Source of the DNA: Taibaiella chishuiensis
GTDB taxonomy: Bacteria > Bacteroidota > Bacteroidia > Chitinophagales > Chitinophagaceae
Assembly: GCF_003014535.1 (NCBI RefSeq)
Contig: NZ_PYGD01000001.1
Span: 992,001-1,056,000, forward strand
DNA: 64,000 nt
Reading direction: 5' to 3'
Shown: in pieces, positions 53,189 through 63,386 of the stretch
Layout: the number at the start of each line of letters is the position of its first letter
Position numbering within the stretch: position 1 is the stretch's first letter
The notes under the pieces: model-generated
What the model was told of the DNA's origin: nothing
The model's input: only the letters and a program-made list of their open reading frames with translations
The model's database searches: none
Program-made: the position numbers and the translations under genes

Positions 53189-53575
53189 ATGGATATCAGG
53201 AACCGGGAGGATATCGAATTGCTGGTAAACGAGTTTTATACCGCTATTCGCGGGGATGAATTACTGGGGCCGATCTTTAATGGTGTGATCGGCGACCGCT
53301 GGTCCTATCATCTGGAAAAGATGTACAGCTTCTGGGAAACGGTGCTGCTGGGGAACCATACGTATTCGGGGGCGCCCTTTATGCCGCATGCGCGGCTGCC
53401 GCTGGAGCAGCGTCATTTCGATCGCTGGCTGCAACTGTTCGATCAAACGGCAGACCGGCATTTTGAAGGGGATATCGCCGATGATGCCAAAGCCAGGGCC
53501 GCAAAAATGGCGGTTATGTTTCTCGCCAAGATCAATTACCTGAAGGAACACGGGCAATTCCGGCCCCTGGCCTGA
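53189..53575 (+). CDS. Group III truncated haemoglobin
   Basis: The 128-residue protein starts MDIRNREDIELLVNEFYTAI. It has the short globin fold: 'DELLGPIF', 'HLEKMYSFWETVLLG' (B/CD/E helices), and the proximal His in 'LEQRHFDRWLQLFDQT' (F8). Length and pattern match group III trHb (also called glbO/P-like 'trHb3') found in Bacteroidota and Proteobacteria. It is probably involved in handling NO, O2 or sulphide. It is divergent from mraZ and stands alone. Confidence 0.87.
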   Translation: MDIRNREDIELLVNEFYTAIRGDELLGPIFNGVIGDRWSYHLEKMYSFWETVLLGNHTYSGAPFMPHARLPLEQRHFDRWLQLFDQTADRHFEGDIADDAKARAAKMAVMFLAKINYLKEHGQFRPLA

Positions 53576-53646
53576 GCCGCTGCAGACCGTTAGCAGGCAT
53601 ATAGCTACCGTTTATATAATTGGCTCTATTAATTTTATGTTTTTCT

Positions 53647-53677
53647 TTTGACTTCATTAACTTTTCTTTTATTTTCG
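53647..53677 (+). promoter_or_regulatory. Candidate promoter of the barrel protein gene
   Basis: TTTG (53647-53650), a 19-base spacer and TATTTTCG (53670-53677) fit the Bacteroidota promoter pattern with one change in the -7 element. GCGGCCC follows. The start codon is 28 bases downstream. Confidence 0.55.
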
Positions 53678-53705
53678 CGGCCCTAAAATCCCCCTGAAAA
53701 AAGTT

Positions 53706-54515
53706 ATGAACTTCAAAAGAATCAAATTCAAGACCTTGTGCCTGGGTATTATCCTGACCTGCCTGTTGCAGGATGCCGGCGCGCAATGGTTCCAATTGCC
53801 GGGCGTGCTCCAGCGTTATGAAATGGGATATAGTTATGCCGTTGGTATGGCTACCTACAAGAGTTCCAACAATTGGAATAACGGGGGCAATAACCTCGAT
53901 ACTTCCTTTAGCCAGGATGTAACTTCCACCGCTGGTTTTGGCGTAGTGGTCGGCACATCGATCCCCTTAAAGCAGCTGAGCAACCGTTGTATGCTGGCCC
54001 TCGGCATCGGTTACAACTACAACATGTTTACCTGGGATTATAAAAGTCCTTCGTTCCGGAACAAGCTGACCGATGGGGAAGGAAGGGTGTATTATGATTT
54101 CAACGAACTGCCGATCTCCGGTGTCTCTCTCCAGATGGGTTTGCCGATAAGCGCCGATTTTAAATTCGGTAACGATGCCTTCCTGCGTAAAAATGTACGG
54201 TTTGGTACCACCTTCGGTGCAGGTGTACTGCCTGTGGCCGCTATGACGGCCGACTTCGACAATGCCGGTTTCGGTTTTGGCGCTGCGCCTTTTGTAAAAG
54301 CCGAAGTGGGCATTTTTGCCGGGATCTGTTTTAAGCTGCGTGCACAATACGCGCTGGGCTACCTGCCTTTTTACGACAGCAAGAACAGCCTGTCCGGCTT
54401 TACCGGTTATGATGTGAAAAGTTCCCTGATCGGGAAACAACAGCTTTCCATTTCCCTGTTGATCATGCCGTTTTCCTGGGCATGGCAGGAGCGCGGCTGG
54501 TGGAATACTTATTAA
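53706..54515 (+). CDS. Outer-membrane beta-barrel protein, unknown function
   Basis: The 269-residue protein starts MNFKRIKFKTLCLGIILTCLLQDAGAQ, a signal peptide. The rest is a series of amphipathic strands with Gly/Tyr/Phe alternation ('TAGFGVVVGTSIPL', 'MLALGIGYNYNMF', 'AEVGIFAGICFKLRAQYALGY') typical of an 8- to 12-strand barrel, and ends in aromatic residues (WNTY). I recognise no named family. Confidence 0.75.
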   Translation: MNFKRIKFKTLCLGIILTCLLQDAGAQWFQLPGVLQRYEMGYSYAVGMATYKSSNNWNNGGNNLDTSFSQDVTSTAGFGVVVGTSIPLKQLSNRCMLALGIGYNYNMFTWDYKSPSFRNKLTDGEGRVYYDFNELPISGVSLQMGLPISADFKFGNDAFLRKNVRFGTTFGAGVLPVAAMTADFDNAGFGFGAAPFVKAEVGIFAGICFKLRAQYALGYLPFYDSKNSLSGFTGYDVKSSLIGKQQLSISLLIMPFSWAWQERGWWNTY

Positions 54516-54535
54516 TAGCCGGAGTATATGCCGGG

Positions 54536-54569
54536 AAAGTACAGCCTTAACCGGGTTGTACTTTTTTTT
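54536..54569 (+). terminator. Intrinsic terminator after the barrel gene
   Basis: An 11-bp stem AAAGTACAGCC / GGTTGTACTTT (one G-U pair) with a 7-base loop runs into a T tract of eight. Confidence 0.85.
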
Positions 54570-54860
54570 AAAATCACCGGGTTTAAATACAGTCGCTTAC
54601 GTATAGTTTATGTAATTGACGGTTATGGCCCAACCCCGGATTTCTTTCGATCGTCTTTAAGAATATAGGCCCGTAGTCAATCAATCCAGTAAGGCGCCTG
54701 CTTTTCCGCTGCTCCTGTAAAATAGCCTGCCGGCCCCAGATCTCCCGATAACATAATCAGCCTGCCCGGCGATAGACCGGCAGGATGGTGAGCATACTAA
54801 AGTCGTTTTTTTGTTTTTTGTTTTCGATTGTACAGACGGCCGGAAGGCCGTCTTTTTTTG
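54570..54860 (+). other. Intergenic stretch ending in an orphan terminator
   Basis: Between the barrel gene's terminator and the DUF2459 gene there is no convincing ORF, yet a second strong terminator occurs at 54834-54860. Upstream of it are short inverted repeats such as CCTGCC...GGCAGG near 54758-54785. A small RNA gene is possible but only by inference. No known RNA family is recognised. Confidence 0.25.
54834..54860 (+). terminator. Orphan intrinsic terminator
   Basis: AGACGGCC / GGCCGTCT, an 8-bp stem with a GGAA tetraloop, is followed by seven T. No gene precedes it within ~300 bases after the previous terminator. Confidence 0.75.
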
Positions 54861-54937
54861 TAAATAATTTAGAAACTGCAGCGGGTTTCCTATCGGTATA
54901 AAACCGGATAAAGTAAAAACACCCATCCCTTTATCCC

Positions 54938-55639
54938 ATGAAAAAATACCTGAAAAAAACGGCCCGTTTTACGGCTTATGTGCTCGGTTCCCTTACCGGC
55001 CTCGTGCTCCTCTATATCGGCGCAGCCTGGTTGCTGTCGCGTGTGCCCGTAAACCGGCATGCGGCGCCTGCCGGCGATACGGCGGTCTCCATATATATAC
55101 GGACGAATGGTGTGCACACCGATATCGTAACGCCCGTTCGTAATGCGATTAAGGACTGGCGGCCGGATATTCCTTTTACAAATACCGGCTCGGGCGATAC
55201 GGCTATGGCCTATATTGCCTTTGGCTGGGGCGATAAGGGCTTTTACCTGCAAACCCCCGAATGGTCCGATCTGAAATTCAGCGTGGCCTTCAAAGCCATG
55301 TTCCACCTGGGTTCTACGGCGATGCACACTACCTTTTATAAAACCATGTCTACCGGCGCCTCTTGTAAGGAGATCCGGATCAGCGCAACGCAGTACGGTA
55401 AGCTGGTGGCGTATCTGGAGGGGAGTTTCTGCAAGGATGACCGGGGGAAGTTTATAGCCATTGCTACGGCAAATGACGGGTATGGGGATGATGACGCTTT
55501 TTATGAGGCCAAGGGCGTATACGACCTGTTTCATACCTGTAACACCTGGGCCAACAATGCGCTCAAGGCCTGCGATCAGCGTGCCTGTTTATGGACGCCC
55601 ATCGATAAGGGTATTTTTTACCAGTACCGGGAGCGATAA
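54938..55639 (+). CDS. DUF2459/TIGR02117-family protein
   Basis: The 233-residue protein starts MKKYLKKTARFTAYVLGSLTG and has one N-terminal membrane helix (GLVLLYIGAAWLLSRVP, ~20-40). The rest carries the family pattern 'IYIRTNGVHTDIVTPV', 'AFGWGDKGFYLQTPEW' and 'FHTCNTWANNALKAC'. Conserved His/Cys residues (GVHTD, CNTW) suggest an NlpC/P60-like or other hydrolase fold, but its function is not established. Confidence 0.82.
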   Translation: MKKYLKKTARFTAYVLGSLTGLVLLYIGAAWLLSRVPVNRHAAPAGDTAVSIYIRTNGVHTDIVTPVRNAIKDWRPDIPFTNTGSGDTAMAYIAFGWGDKGFYLQTPEWSDLKFSVAFKAMFHLGSTAMHTTFYKTMSTGASCKEIRISATQYGKLVAYLEGSFCKDDRGKFIAIATANDGYGDDDAFYEAKGVYDLFHTCNTWANNALKACDQRACLWTPIDKGIFYQYRER

Positions 55640-55640
55640 T

Positions 55641-55666
55641 AAAGGCCCTTTCGAAAAAGGGCCTTT
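55641..55666 (+). terminator. Terminator after the DUF2459 gene
   Basis: A perfect 10-bp stem AAAGGCCCTT / AAGGGCCTTT with a 6-base loop begins 2 bases after the stop codon. Confidence 0.8.
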
Positions 55667-55768
55667 ATGTTGATCGTAAAAGTTGAAATAGTGGTTAGGC
55701 CAGCGCCGTAGGCGGGCGGTGGCGCGGCTACGGCGTATATTTAATCAGGGGTAAAGCATGCGATGGTT

Positions 55769-55805
55769 CAAAACAAAACGGGCCGCCTCTTCAAGAGGCG
55801 GCCCG
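55769..55805 (-). terminator. Terminator after the desaturase gene
   Basis: CGGGCCGCCTCTT / AAGAGGCGGCCCG forms an ~11-bp stem with a tight loop. On the minus strand it is followed by TTTTGTTTTG. It lies 33 bases behind the desaturase stop. Confidence 0.85.
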
Positions 55806-55838
55806 CGGGTCTATTGCGTATCGTTGGCTTATTTATGT

Positions 55839-56567
55839 TTACGACTTCCGGAGCCGGATCACTTTAAGGTGATGCAGTGCGAAGATCACGACATAAGAAG
55901 GATCGAACTCGTACCACTTCTTGGCAAAGTTCACGCTGTTGGGACTTTTGTGATGGTTGTTCTGCATCAGTTCGCCCATCATCAGGAAATCGATCGGCAG
56001 GCTGTTTTTACTGTGGTCCTGGTTATCGAAACTGGAATAGCCGTATTTGTGGCCGCACCAGTTTACGATAGCGCCATGCACCGGTCCCATAAAGAAGTGT
56101 ACCGGCAGCAGGAGGAACATCCACCAGGACGAAGCGAAAGCGATATAAAAGGCAATATAACCCAGCATAAACAAGATGCGCACCGACCACATATCGCTGA
56201 TCTTATCCATGATCTTCCATTCGGGATAATTGCCCTGGAAGGCCTTTTCGGGCTGTACATTATACTTGGCGTAATTGAGGTAAATATCTTTAGTATGCAT
56301 GGTCATATGCCATACATCTTTGAAAAAATGCGGGGAATGCGGGTCCTGCTCGGTATCGCTGTAGGCATGGTGCATACGGTGCATGATGGCATACGCACGC
56401 GGGTTCAGGAACGAAGAGCCTTGTGTAACAAAGGTGAACAGGTAGAAAAAACGTTCCCAGAATTTACTCATGGTAAACATTTTATGGGAGCCGTAACGAT
56501 GCAGGAAAAACGTTTGGCCGAAAAGAGATAAGAACCAGTGTGCTACAAAAAAAATTAAAATGGGCAT
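55839..56567 (-). CDS. Acyl-CoA (fatty acid) desaturase
   Basis: The ATG at 56567 (MPILIFFVAHWFLSLFGQTF) gives 242 residues. The longer frame opens with a TTG inside the uvrA terminator, which rules it out. Histidine boxes for the di-iron site are visible: HRYGSH (HxxxxH), HRMHHAYSD (HxxHH) and NNHHKSPN (HH box, with NWCGHKYGY). About four membrane segments are present. It introduces a double bond into membrane fatty acids. It stands alone. Confidence 0.9.
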   Translation of the reverse strand: MPILIFFVAHWFLSLFGQTFFLHRYGSHKMFTMSKFWERFFYLFTFVTQGSSFLNPRAYAIMHRMHHAYSDTEQDPHSPHFFKDVWHMTMHTKDIYLNYAKYNVQPEKAFQGNYPEWKIMDKISDMWSVRILFMLGYIAFYIAFASSWWMFLLLPVHFFMGPVHGAIVNWCGHKYGYSSFDNQDHSKNSLPIDFLMMGELMQNNHHKSPNSVNFAKKWYEFDPSYVVIFALHHLKVIRLRKS

Positions 56568-56583
56568 TACAAATATTAAGCGA

Positions 56584-56620
56584 TAAAAAAACAACAGCTC
56601 TGAAGCCGTTCAGAGCTGTT
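56584..56620 (-). terminator. Terminator after uvrA
   Basis: A perfect 11-bp stem AACAGCTCTGA / TCAGAGCTGTT with a 6-base loop; on the minus strand it runs into GTTTTTTT. It lies between the uvrA stop and the desaturase start, which decides the latter's start codon. Confidence 0.85.
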
Positions 56621-56701
56621 GGCAGTCGGCGCAAAGTTATCGTTTATAACCGATTCCTTCGTTTATTATATTTCAAATTATATGGCTACCGGGCCTGGTA
56701 C

Positions 56702-59524
56702 TCAGAGGTACTCCGCAGTATAGCTTTCTTTTACCTTTTTTAGTCCGTCGGGCTGACCGCTGTATAAGAGCTGGCCGCCGCCGGCGCCGCCTTCGGGGCC
56801 GATATCGATCAGCCAGTCGGCATTTCGGATCACATCGGTATTGTGCTCGATCACGATAATGGAATGTCCCTGTTCGATCAGGGCGTGGAAGGAGCGCAGC
56901 AGTTTGTTGATATCGTGGAAATGTAGGCCGGTTGTGGGTTCGTCGAATATAAAGAGGATCTTCTCCTTCGTATTGCCGCGGCCCAGGAAGGAGGCGAGTT
57001 TTACACGCTGCGCTTCACCGCCGCTAAGGGTATTGCTCGACTGTCCCAGCTTTACATAACCCAGGCCTACATCGCTCAGCGGCTGCAGGCGTTGTGCCAG
57101 GGCCTTTTCATCGTCAAAGAAAGCGATGGCTTCATCCACGCTCATTTCCAGCACATCGTGTATGTTCTTCTCCCGGTAGGTTACTTCCAGCACTTCGTCC
57201 TTAAAGCGTTTGCCCTTGCAGCTTTCGCATACCAGGTGTACATCGGCCAGGAACTGCATTTCAACAACCACTTCGCCTTCGCCTTTACAGGTATCGCAGC
57301 GGCCGCCATCTACGTTAAACGAAAAATGCTTGGGCTGGAAGCCGCGCATTTTGGCGATCCGTTGTTTGGCAAACAGGTTGCGGATCTCGTCGTAGGCTTT
57401 AATATAAGTAACGGGGTTGCTGCGCGATGATTTGCCAATGGGATTTTGATCGACCATTTCCACCTGCTGGATCATTTTAAGATCGCCGCTCAAGGCTTTG
57501 TGCGTGCCCGGCCTGTCGGTCGTTTCGCCCAGGTGCTTTTGCAGCGCAGGATACAGCGTTTGTTTGACCAGTGTGGTCTTGCCCGAACCGCTTACCCCCG
57601 TAACCACGCAAAGCATGTTGAGCGGGAACGATACAGTAATATCTTTAAGGTTGTGCTGGCGGGCGCCTTCGATGGTAATATAATTGATGGCCTTACGTTT
57701 AGCCGGTATGCCGCTTTGGCCGGAGGTAACCTGTAAGGCGCCCGAAAGGTATTGTCCAGTAAGGCTTGCAGGCGCTTTCAATATCTCTTTATAGGTGCCG
57801 GCGGCAATCACCTCGCCACCCAGGTGTGAGGCCAGTGGCCCCATGTCGATAATATAATCGGCTTCCTGCATCATCATTTCATCGTGCTCTACCACCACTA
57901 CCGTATTGTTCAGGTCGCGCAGGTTTTTGAGTACATGGATCAGGCGTGCCGTATCGCGGGGATGCAGGCCTATGCTCGGTTCGTCGAGTATATAAAGCGA
58001 GTCGGTAAGGTTGCTACCGAGGAATTTGGTCAGCTGTATACGCTGGCTTTCACCACCCGACAGGGAATTGGCCAGGCGGTTAAGGGTAAGGTAGCCCAGG
58101 CCCACGTCCAGCAATGTTTTCAGGCGTTGGTTGATCTCTACCAGGATACGTTGGGCAATAGCGCTTTGTTGCGCCGATAGCTTAATCGATTCGAACCAGG
58201 CATTGAGATCGCTTACCGGCAGGTCGGTAAGTGCCGCGATGTCGGCGCTGTTTACCTTTACATACAAGGCATCGGGCCGCAGGCGGGTACCCCTGCAGGT
58301 CGGGCATTTGGTACGGCCGCGGTAGCGGGCCTGCATAACGCGGTACTGGATCTTGTACAGGTTCTCTTCCACCATTTTAAAGAAGTCGTCGATCCAGCGC
58401 TGCAACACGGATTCCTGTTCTTTGCTCAGTTCCAGCACGGGCTTGTGTATCGGGAAGCCTTTGGGGCCTTCGGCCCGGATAAAGGCCGCCTTCCATTCCG
58501 ACATCTTTTCTCCTTTCCAGGGTACCACGGCATCTTCATAAACACTCAGTCTTTTATCCGGGATCACCAGGTCTTCGTCGATACCCAGTACCTGGCCGAA
58601 GCCTTCGCATACGGGGCATGCGCCGTAAGGGTTGTTGAACGAAAAGAGGTTGGGCGTAGGTTCTTCGAAGCTCATGCCATCGGCCTCGAAGCGGTTGTTG
58701 AAGGTATGAATCTTATTACCATCCGTTTCGAGCAGGCAGGCGCCGTCGCTTTCGTAGAAGGCCGTCTGCACACTGTCGGCGATACGGTGAATGTCATCTT
58801 CATCAAAATCCGCCTTGGCCACGATACGGTCGATCAGCAGGTATACCTGGGCTTTAGCGCCGGGTATCTGCGTTTCATCTTCGATCAGGTCTTCGATGCG
58901 CAATACGGCGCCTTGTTTTTTCTCTACGGCATACACCCTCGAAAAGCCTTTCTGCAACAGTACATTCAGCTCCTCTGCAATGCTGCGGCCGCTCAGGGTG
59001 CGGAAGGGAACCAGGATCTGCACCTTGGTGCCTTCCGGCAGGGTTTTTATAAAATCCACCACATCGGTTACATCATCCTTCTTCACTTCTTTGCCGGATA
59101 TGGGCGAATAGGTTTTGCCCACACGGGCGAAGAGCAGGCGCAGGTAGTCCTGCAGCTCGGTCATAGAGCCTACGGTCGAGCGGGGCGTGCGCGTGGTTAC
59201 TTTTTGTTCGATGGCAATAGCCGGGCATATGCCTTTAATAAAGTCTACGTCGGGTTTATCCATGCGCATCAGGAACTGGCGGGCATAAGCACTGAGGCTT
59301 TCTGCATAGCGTCTTTGTCCTTCGGCAAAGAGGGTATCCATGGTCAGCGACGATTTGCCGGAACCGGATACGCCGGTTACCACCACCAGTTTATTACGGG
59401 GAATGGCAACCGTTATATTTTTCAGGTTATGCATCCTTGCGCCCTGGATGATGATGGCATCCTGTTCGGGTGTGGGGGCTGCGGCTTTTGATCTTTTTTT
59501 CGGGGGTGTTTTTATGGTCGACAT
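56702..59524 (-). CDS. uvrA: Excinuclease ABC subunit A
   Basis: Starting at the ATG at 59524 ([17 protein letters not shown]) gives 940 residues. The longer frame adds 16 residues without similarity. Two ABC ATPase modules are present: Walker [11 protein letters not shown] (~50) and [10 protein letters not shown] (~650), signatures '[16 protein letters not shown]' and '[16 protein letters not shown]'. Zinc-finger Cys pairs occur as [16 protein letters not shown] and CDTCKGEG...CESCKGKRF. UvrA finds helix-distorting DNA damage and loads UvrB. Confidence 0.97.
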   Translation of the reverse strand: MSTIKTPPKKRSKAAAPTPEQDAIIIQGARMHNLKNITVAIPRNKLVVVTGVSGSGKSSLTMDTLFAEGQRRYAESLSAYARQFLMRMDKPDVDFIKGICPAIAIEQKVTTRTPRSTVGSMTELQDYLRLLFARVGKTYSPISGKEVKKDDVTDVVDFIKTLPEGTKVQILVPFRTLSGRSIAEELNVLLQKGFSRVYAVEKKQGAVLRIEDLIEDETQIPGAKAQVYLLIDRIVAKADFDEDDIHRIADSVQTAFYESDGACLLETDGNKIHTFNNRFEADGMSFEEPTPNLFSFNNPYGACPVCEGFGQVLGIDEDLVIPDKRLSVYEDAVVPWKGEKMSEWKAAFIRAEGPKGFPIHKPVLELSKEQESVLQRWIDDFFKMVEENLYKIQYRVMQARYRGRTKCPTCRGTRLRPDALYVKVNSADIAALTDLPVSDLNAWFESIKLSAQQSAIAQRILVEINQRLKTLLDVGLGYLTLNRLANSLSGGESQRIQLTKFLGSNLTDSLYILDEPSIGLHPRDTARLIHVLKNLRDLNNTVVVVEHDEMMMQEADYIIDMGPLASHLGGEVIAAGTYKEILKAPASLTGQYLSGALQVTSGQSGIPAKRKAINYITIEGARQHNLKDITVSFPLNMLCVVTGVSGSGKTTLVKQTLYPALQKHLGETTDRPGTHKALSGDLKMIQQVEMVDQNPIGKSSRSNPVTYIKAYDEIRNLFAKQRIAKMRGFQPKHFSFNVDGGRCDTCKGEGEVVVEMQFLADVHLVCESCKGKRFKDEVLEVTYREKNIHDVLEMSVDEAIAFFDDEKALAQRLQPLSDVGLGYVKLGQSSNTLSGGEAQRVKLASFLGRGNTKEKILFIFDEPTTGLHFHDINKLLRSFHALIEQGHSIIVIEHNTDVIRNADWLIDIGPEGGAGGGQLLYSGQPDGLKKVKESYTAEYL

Positions 59525-60033
59525 CTGTATGCACCTCTGTATTGAGTATGGGTGAAGCGTTTCGCGCTGCAAAGAGGAAGACCGGATGAACGGCGCTAAC
59601 TGCTGCGCAAAAACGGACGTAAAGTTACATCATTTACGACGATCGGCGGGCTTAAAGCTATCGTAAAAATCTATTTCTTTATCATGTATGGCCGGCCGGA
59701 GCTCGTAGAGGCCATAGGGCTAATCTGCATGAGTTCTGGTCGCGTTACCGTTTGCGGGTAGCCGGGATTCAGGTAAAAGGTTTGGAAGCATGTTATCGAC
59801 CAACCATCGTAGGATGATCCATGATTTCTTTTTGCAAATCTTTACAGTAGCGTAATTATGTGCTCTTTCCCAATAAGTTAAAATATTTGTATAAATTAAT
59901 GTAAATGTTATTTTTAATCTAAAATATAGCTACTATTTTAGTTGTAGCAAAATGATCCTACTCTTTTTCTGATGTTATGCATATTTATGAATAAGGTAGC
60001 GATCTGTTGTTTTTTAACGCTAACTGGTTTGCC
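59525..60033. other. Intergenic region before the tandem T9SS genes
   Basis: A 509-base gap without a supported gene. The half nearest 60034 is AT-rich (59840-60010) and should hold the promoter of the T9SS gene. No clear TAnnTTTG element or repeat was found. Confidence 0.5.
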
Positions 60034-61669
60034 ATGAAATATATCCTGTATGTGCTGTTTTTACTAGCCTATTTCCCCAGTCTTGCCCAGCGTTGCGCAC
60101 AACTTTCCATGGAAAGTATAGGAGGGAATAAAACGGATGTTCTTTCCGATCTTGTAACTGTTCATGATGATGGTACTTTCAGCTTATTGATTTTTAATAA
60201 TTCCGTTTCAGGAAATATTAATACAGCATGTTTACGGCCAAGTCCTGGTGGTGGTGTAGAGCACGTTTTTTATAGACGTTATAACGCAGCAGGATCCATT
60301 ATGCTTAGTAATCATTGTGCTCCAATAGGTTCATCATTCGTTCAAAAGTATTATTTCCCGCAAGCCAATGGTGATACGATTTTTATCGGTAACAAAGAGA
60401 TAACGGGCCGGAGTGATGATATCGCCATTGAGCGAAGAAGCGCTTCGGGAGTCCTGCTGTGGACCAAATACTATGGTGGAACCGGGGATGATGGATTAGG
60501 CAAAGTTATACCCACACCGGATGGCGGCTTTTTTATCGCCACCGGTACCAATTCGACCGATGGCGATGTCGGCCTGCACTATGGCAGCGGTTTTGATGCC
60601 GATATCTGGATACTGCGTGTCGATAATAATGGAGATAAATTATGGGGCAAGGTATTGGGTGGGACGGGACCTGAATTGCCACGTGACCTCGAAATTTCCC
60701 CCGGCGGTGGTTGCTATGTATTTGGGGTTACAACTTCTACAGACCATGATGCTGTGGGCATGAAAGGCGGGAGCGATCTGTATATCGTAAAGCTGGACAG
60801 CATGGGCCAAAAGGAATGGCACCGCTGCCTGGGGGGGACGGCAGCCGATGGCGGTGGTTATGATCCTGAAGGGATTAAGGCACTTGAGGATGGTCAGGGA
60901 GGATTTTATATAATGAACCGCACGCATTCGCACGACGGCGATGTACAACGCCGGGTACCTCTGGACGATGGGGCTGATTTCTGGCTGGTACATATCGACA
61001 GCCTGGCCCATATCCTTTGGGAGAGCACCTTTGGCGGGCCCGGTTGGCAGGTCCCCAGGGTTTTTTGCCGGGCTGCAGACGGCAGTTTCTGGATGGGGGG
61101 GGCAAAATTTGAGCAGCCGGATCGGTGGTATGATCGAGGTTACTTATGGCATGACGGACTCCTGGGTGGTACATGCCGACAGCCTGGGCAATTTTATTAA
61201 CCAAAGAAGTTTTGGCAACAATAAGGAAGACCAGATCGATATGCTGTATCCGCTGCCGGGTGGTACCGTATTGGCGGGAGGCAGGTACTATGAACCAACC
61301 ACACCAGGTCCTGCCAGCCCCGGGTTTCCCGCAACTTCAGAAGGGGAACTTGATATTTTTCTTACCCGGCTTGGCCCCGAAACCGTAGGTATAAAAGACA
61401 AACTGAAGGAACCTTTGGCTTGGGAGCTGTTCCCAAACCCACCTCGGGGGCGGCTTACTATTTGGAATAAGACAAACGATAAAAATAGATCCCAGTTGCG
61501 CATCACCGATTCCCGGGGCAAGCCGGTATTTCAAAGCAGTTTTCGGCAAAAGCAGGAAGTCAATACCGGGGCATGGCTCCCGGGTACCTATTTTGTTGCA
61601 TTGCAGGATGAGCATGGTCGCAGCGGCACGAAGAAGATAACGATACCCTCATGGAATGCAGTAATGTAA
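60034..61669 (+). pseudogene. T9SS-exported repeat protein, copy 1, frameshifted in a G tract
   Basis: The ATG at 60034 (MKYILYVLFLLAYFPSLAQ) starts a secreted protein closely matching the next gene. The frame holds to MGG at ~61100, where the run of eight G's (61095-61102) has one base too many, so it leaves frame and ends at 61200. The other frame continues from the same point with QNLSSRIGGMIEVTYGMTDS, to a full T9SS sorting domain (ELFPNPPRGRLTI ... SGTKKITIPS) at 61669. Joined, the two parts give ~545 residues like copy 2. The body has repeated 'DGG(F/C)(F/Y)' and 'YYGGTG' blade motifs, probably a beta-propeller. Sequencing error, phase variation or a true pseudogene are all possible. 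Confidence 0.8.
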
Positions 61670-61705
61670 ACCCCAATTGCTAAATACTGTGTAAACACTT
61701 TCTCC

Positions 61706-63340
61706 ATGACTAAGCATCTGTTTTTCCTGTTACTGATAGCCGGTTGCACCGGGGTATGTAAGCCGCTCTATGCCCAGCGCTGCGCTCAACTTTCGATGGA
61801 AAGCTTTGGGGGGAATAAATCGGAAGGGGTTTCTGACCGGGTGATTGTCCATAATGATGGTACGTTTAGTTTATATGTTGAGAGTGAATCTACCACAGGT
61901 AATATCAATACGTCCTGCTCGGCCATATTTCCCGGAGGAGGTCCGGGGAGCTTTTATTACCGTAGGTATAATACTGCTGGGACATCGATTCTTAATGAGT
62001 ACTGTGCGCCAAAAACTACTTCCTTCTATCCGGAATATTGGTTTGCGCAGCCGAACGGCGATACGATCTTTATCGGTAACAAAGAAATACCCGGCCGGAG
62101 TGATGAGATCGCCATCGAGCGAAGAAGTGCATCGGGAGTTCTGCTGTGGAGCAAATACTATGGGGGGACGGGCAGTGATGGATTGGGTAATGTTATTCCG
62201 GCGCCAGATGGCGGTTTTTTTATCGCTACTGGTACCAATTCGACCGATGGCGATGTCGGCCTGCACTATGGCAGCGGTTTTGATGCCGATATCTGGATAC
62301 TGCGTGTCGATAATAGTGGAGATAAATTATGGGGCAAGGTATTGGGCGGAACATTACCGGATTTACCCGGTGACATTAAGTTGTCGCCCGATGGCGGCTG
62401 TTATGTATTTGGAGTAACGGCTTCTGTAGATCATGACGCTATTGGTACGAAAGGTGAAAGCGATCTGTATATCGTAAAGCTGGACAGTCTGGGGCAGAAG
62501 CAGTGGCACCGTTGCCTGGGTGGTACAGGCTCCGATGGTAGCGGATATGATCACGCAATTCTATGCCTTGAAGATGGTATTGGTGGCTTTTATATACTGA
62601 ATCGTACCAGTTCAAATGACGGCGATGTACAACGCCGGGTACCTCTGGACGATGGCCCCGATTTCTGGCTGGTACATATCGACAGCCTGGCCCATATCCT
62701 TTGGGAGAGCACCTTTGGCGGTCCGGGCTGGCAGGTCCCCAGCGTATTTTGCCGGGCTGCAGACGGCAGTTTCTGGATGGGCGGGCAAAACCTAAGCAGT
62801 CGTACCGGGGGCATGATTGAAGTTACTTATGGCATGACGGACTCCTGGGTGGTACATGCCGACAGCCTGGGCAATTTTATTAACCAAAGAAGCTTTGGCA
62901 ATAACAAGGAGGACCAGGTAGATATGCTGTATCCCTTGCCTGATGGGACCGTATTGGCGGGAGGCAGGTACTATGAACCAACCACACCAGGTCCTGCCAG
63001 CCCCGGGTTTCCTCAGACGTCTGAAGGGGAACTTGATATTTTTCTTACCCGGCTTGGCCCCGAAACCGTAGGCGTCAGGGATAAGATATTGGACCCGGCA
63101 ACCTGGGAGGTATTTCCCAACCCGGGGAACAGGCTTATCCAATTCCGGGTAAAAAACGGGGATAAGCATAAGTATGCGCTGTTGATTACAGATGGCGCTG
63201 GCCGGACCCGATGCAAAGCTACATTTCGAGATAAGCTGGAACTTGACATCAGCCAGTGGGCGGCCGGGATATATAGGGCAACGCTCAGCGACAGATCTGG
63301 GAATGCCGGTACGAAGAATATTGTTGTAAGCCAACCATGA
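61706..63340 (+). CDS. T9SS-exported repeat protein, copy 2, intact
   Basis: The 544-residue protein starts MTKHLFFLLLIAGCTGVCKPLYAQRC. The signal region may be of the lipoprotein kind (IAGC) or Sec type. It is a tandem paralogue of the gene before it, with stretches of near-identical DNA (for example around 60900-61090 versus 62615-62800) mixed with diverged ones. The body (~30-455) consists of Gly/Asp-rich repeats such as 'KYYGGTGSDGLGNVIPAPDGGFF'. The C-terminal ~75 residues form a T9SS sorting domain (WEVFPNPGNRLIQF ... GIYRATLSDRSGNAGTKNIVV). Surface or secreted; ligand unknown. Confidence 0.86.
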   Translation: MTKHLFFLLLIAGCTGVCKPLYAQRCAQLSMESFGGNKSEGVSDRVIVHNDGTFSLYVESESTTGNINTSCSAIFPGGGPGSFYYRRYNTAGTSILNEYCAPKTTSFYPEYWFAQPNGDTIFIGNKEIPGRSDEIAIERRSASGVLLWSKYYGGTGSDGLGNVIPAPDGGFFIATGTNSTDGDVGLHYGSGFDADIWILRVDNSGDKLWGKVLGGTLPDLPGDIKLSPDGGCYVFGVTASVDHDAIGTKGESDLYIVKLDSLGQKQWHRCLGGTGSDGSGYDHAILCLEDGIGGFYILNRTSSNDGDVQRRVPLDDGPDFWLVHIDSLAHILWESTFGGPGWQVPSVFCRAADGSFWMGGQNLSSRTGGMIEVTYGMTDSWVVHADSLGNFINQRSFGNNKEDQVDMLYPLPDGTVLAGGRYYEPTTPGPASPGFPQTSEGELDIFLTRLGPETVGVRDKILDPATWEVFPNPGNRLIQFRVKNGDKHKYALLITDGAGRTRCKATFRDKLELDISQWAAGIYRATLSDRSGNAGTKNIVVSQP

Positions 63341-63386
63341 CTGCTATGCTACTGCCAATAGCCCGCATCCTTTAAAAACAAAACAG

